A stretch of DNA of 6,061 nt from Planctomycetota bacterium. Its GTDB lineage: Bacteria > Planctomycetota > Phycisphaerae > SM23-33. Location: positions 1-6,061 of the forward strand of contig JAGHBS010000024.1 of NCBI GenBank assembly GCA_021160865.1, read 5' to 3'. The translations under genes were made by a program, and so were the position numbers. Shown piece by piece: positions 6,053-6,061 of this stretch. Position 1 is the stretch's first letter; each line of letters opens with the position of its first letter. Under the pieces are notes generated by a model. It did not search any database and was not told the origin of the DNA. It saw nothing but the letters and a program-made list of their open reading frames with translations.

Positions 6053-6061
6053 GGGATAAAT

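Overview
The window reads as a piece of chromosome from a Gram-negative-type (diderm) bacterium. It holds a waaC-like family 9 glycosyltransferase, a Kdo/WaaP-type lipopolysaccharide (LPS) kinase protein and two predicted lipoproteins, so an outer membrane with a phosphorylated glycolipid is likely. The moderate base composition, the DUF2752 protein and the unusual LPS-kinase fusion remind me of Planctomycetota (Phycisphaerae-like). That placement is inference and is not proven by the sequence.

Layout: apart from one tRNA, everything lies on the minus strand and is transcribed from right to left. The order is a small DUF2752 membrane protein (5612-5121), two paralogous lipoproteins (5086-4427 and 4440-3775), a 205-residue protein that is only the C-terminal half of a GT-B glycosyltransferase (3761-3144), a 621-residue protein with two LPS-kinase domains in tandem (3045-1180), a family 9 glycosyltransferase of the heptosyltransferase type (1171-116), and the first codons of a Maf nucleotide pyrophosphatase that runs off the left edge (78-1). 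Gaps are 34, -14 (overlap), 13, 98, 8 and 37 bases. One operon is the simplest reading, and a possible promoter sits at 5700-5671. At the right end a complete tRNA-Gln (anticodon TTG) lies on the plus strand at 5931-6002. It is divergent from the operon and is followed by an AT-rich hairpin.

How the genes may work together: the family 9 transferase and the double kinase fit assembly and phosphorylation of an LPS inner core at the cytoplasmic face of the inner membrane. The half glycosyltransferase is either a remnant or a subunit or accessory protein. The two lipoproteins and the DUF2752 protein share the transcript and may act in the envelope, but their function cannot be read from sequence. 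The most unusual points are the kinase fusion with two apparently complete catalytic sets, the stand-alone GT-B half with a missing family glutamate, and the duplicated lipoprotein pair.
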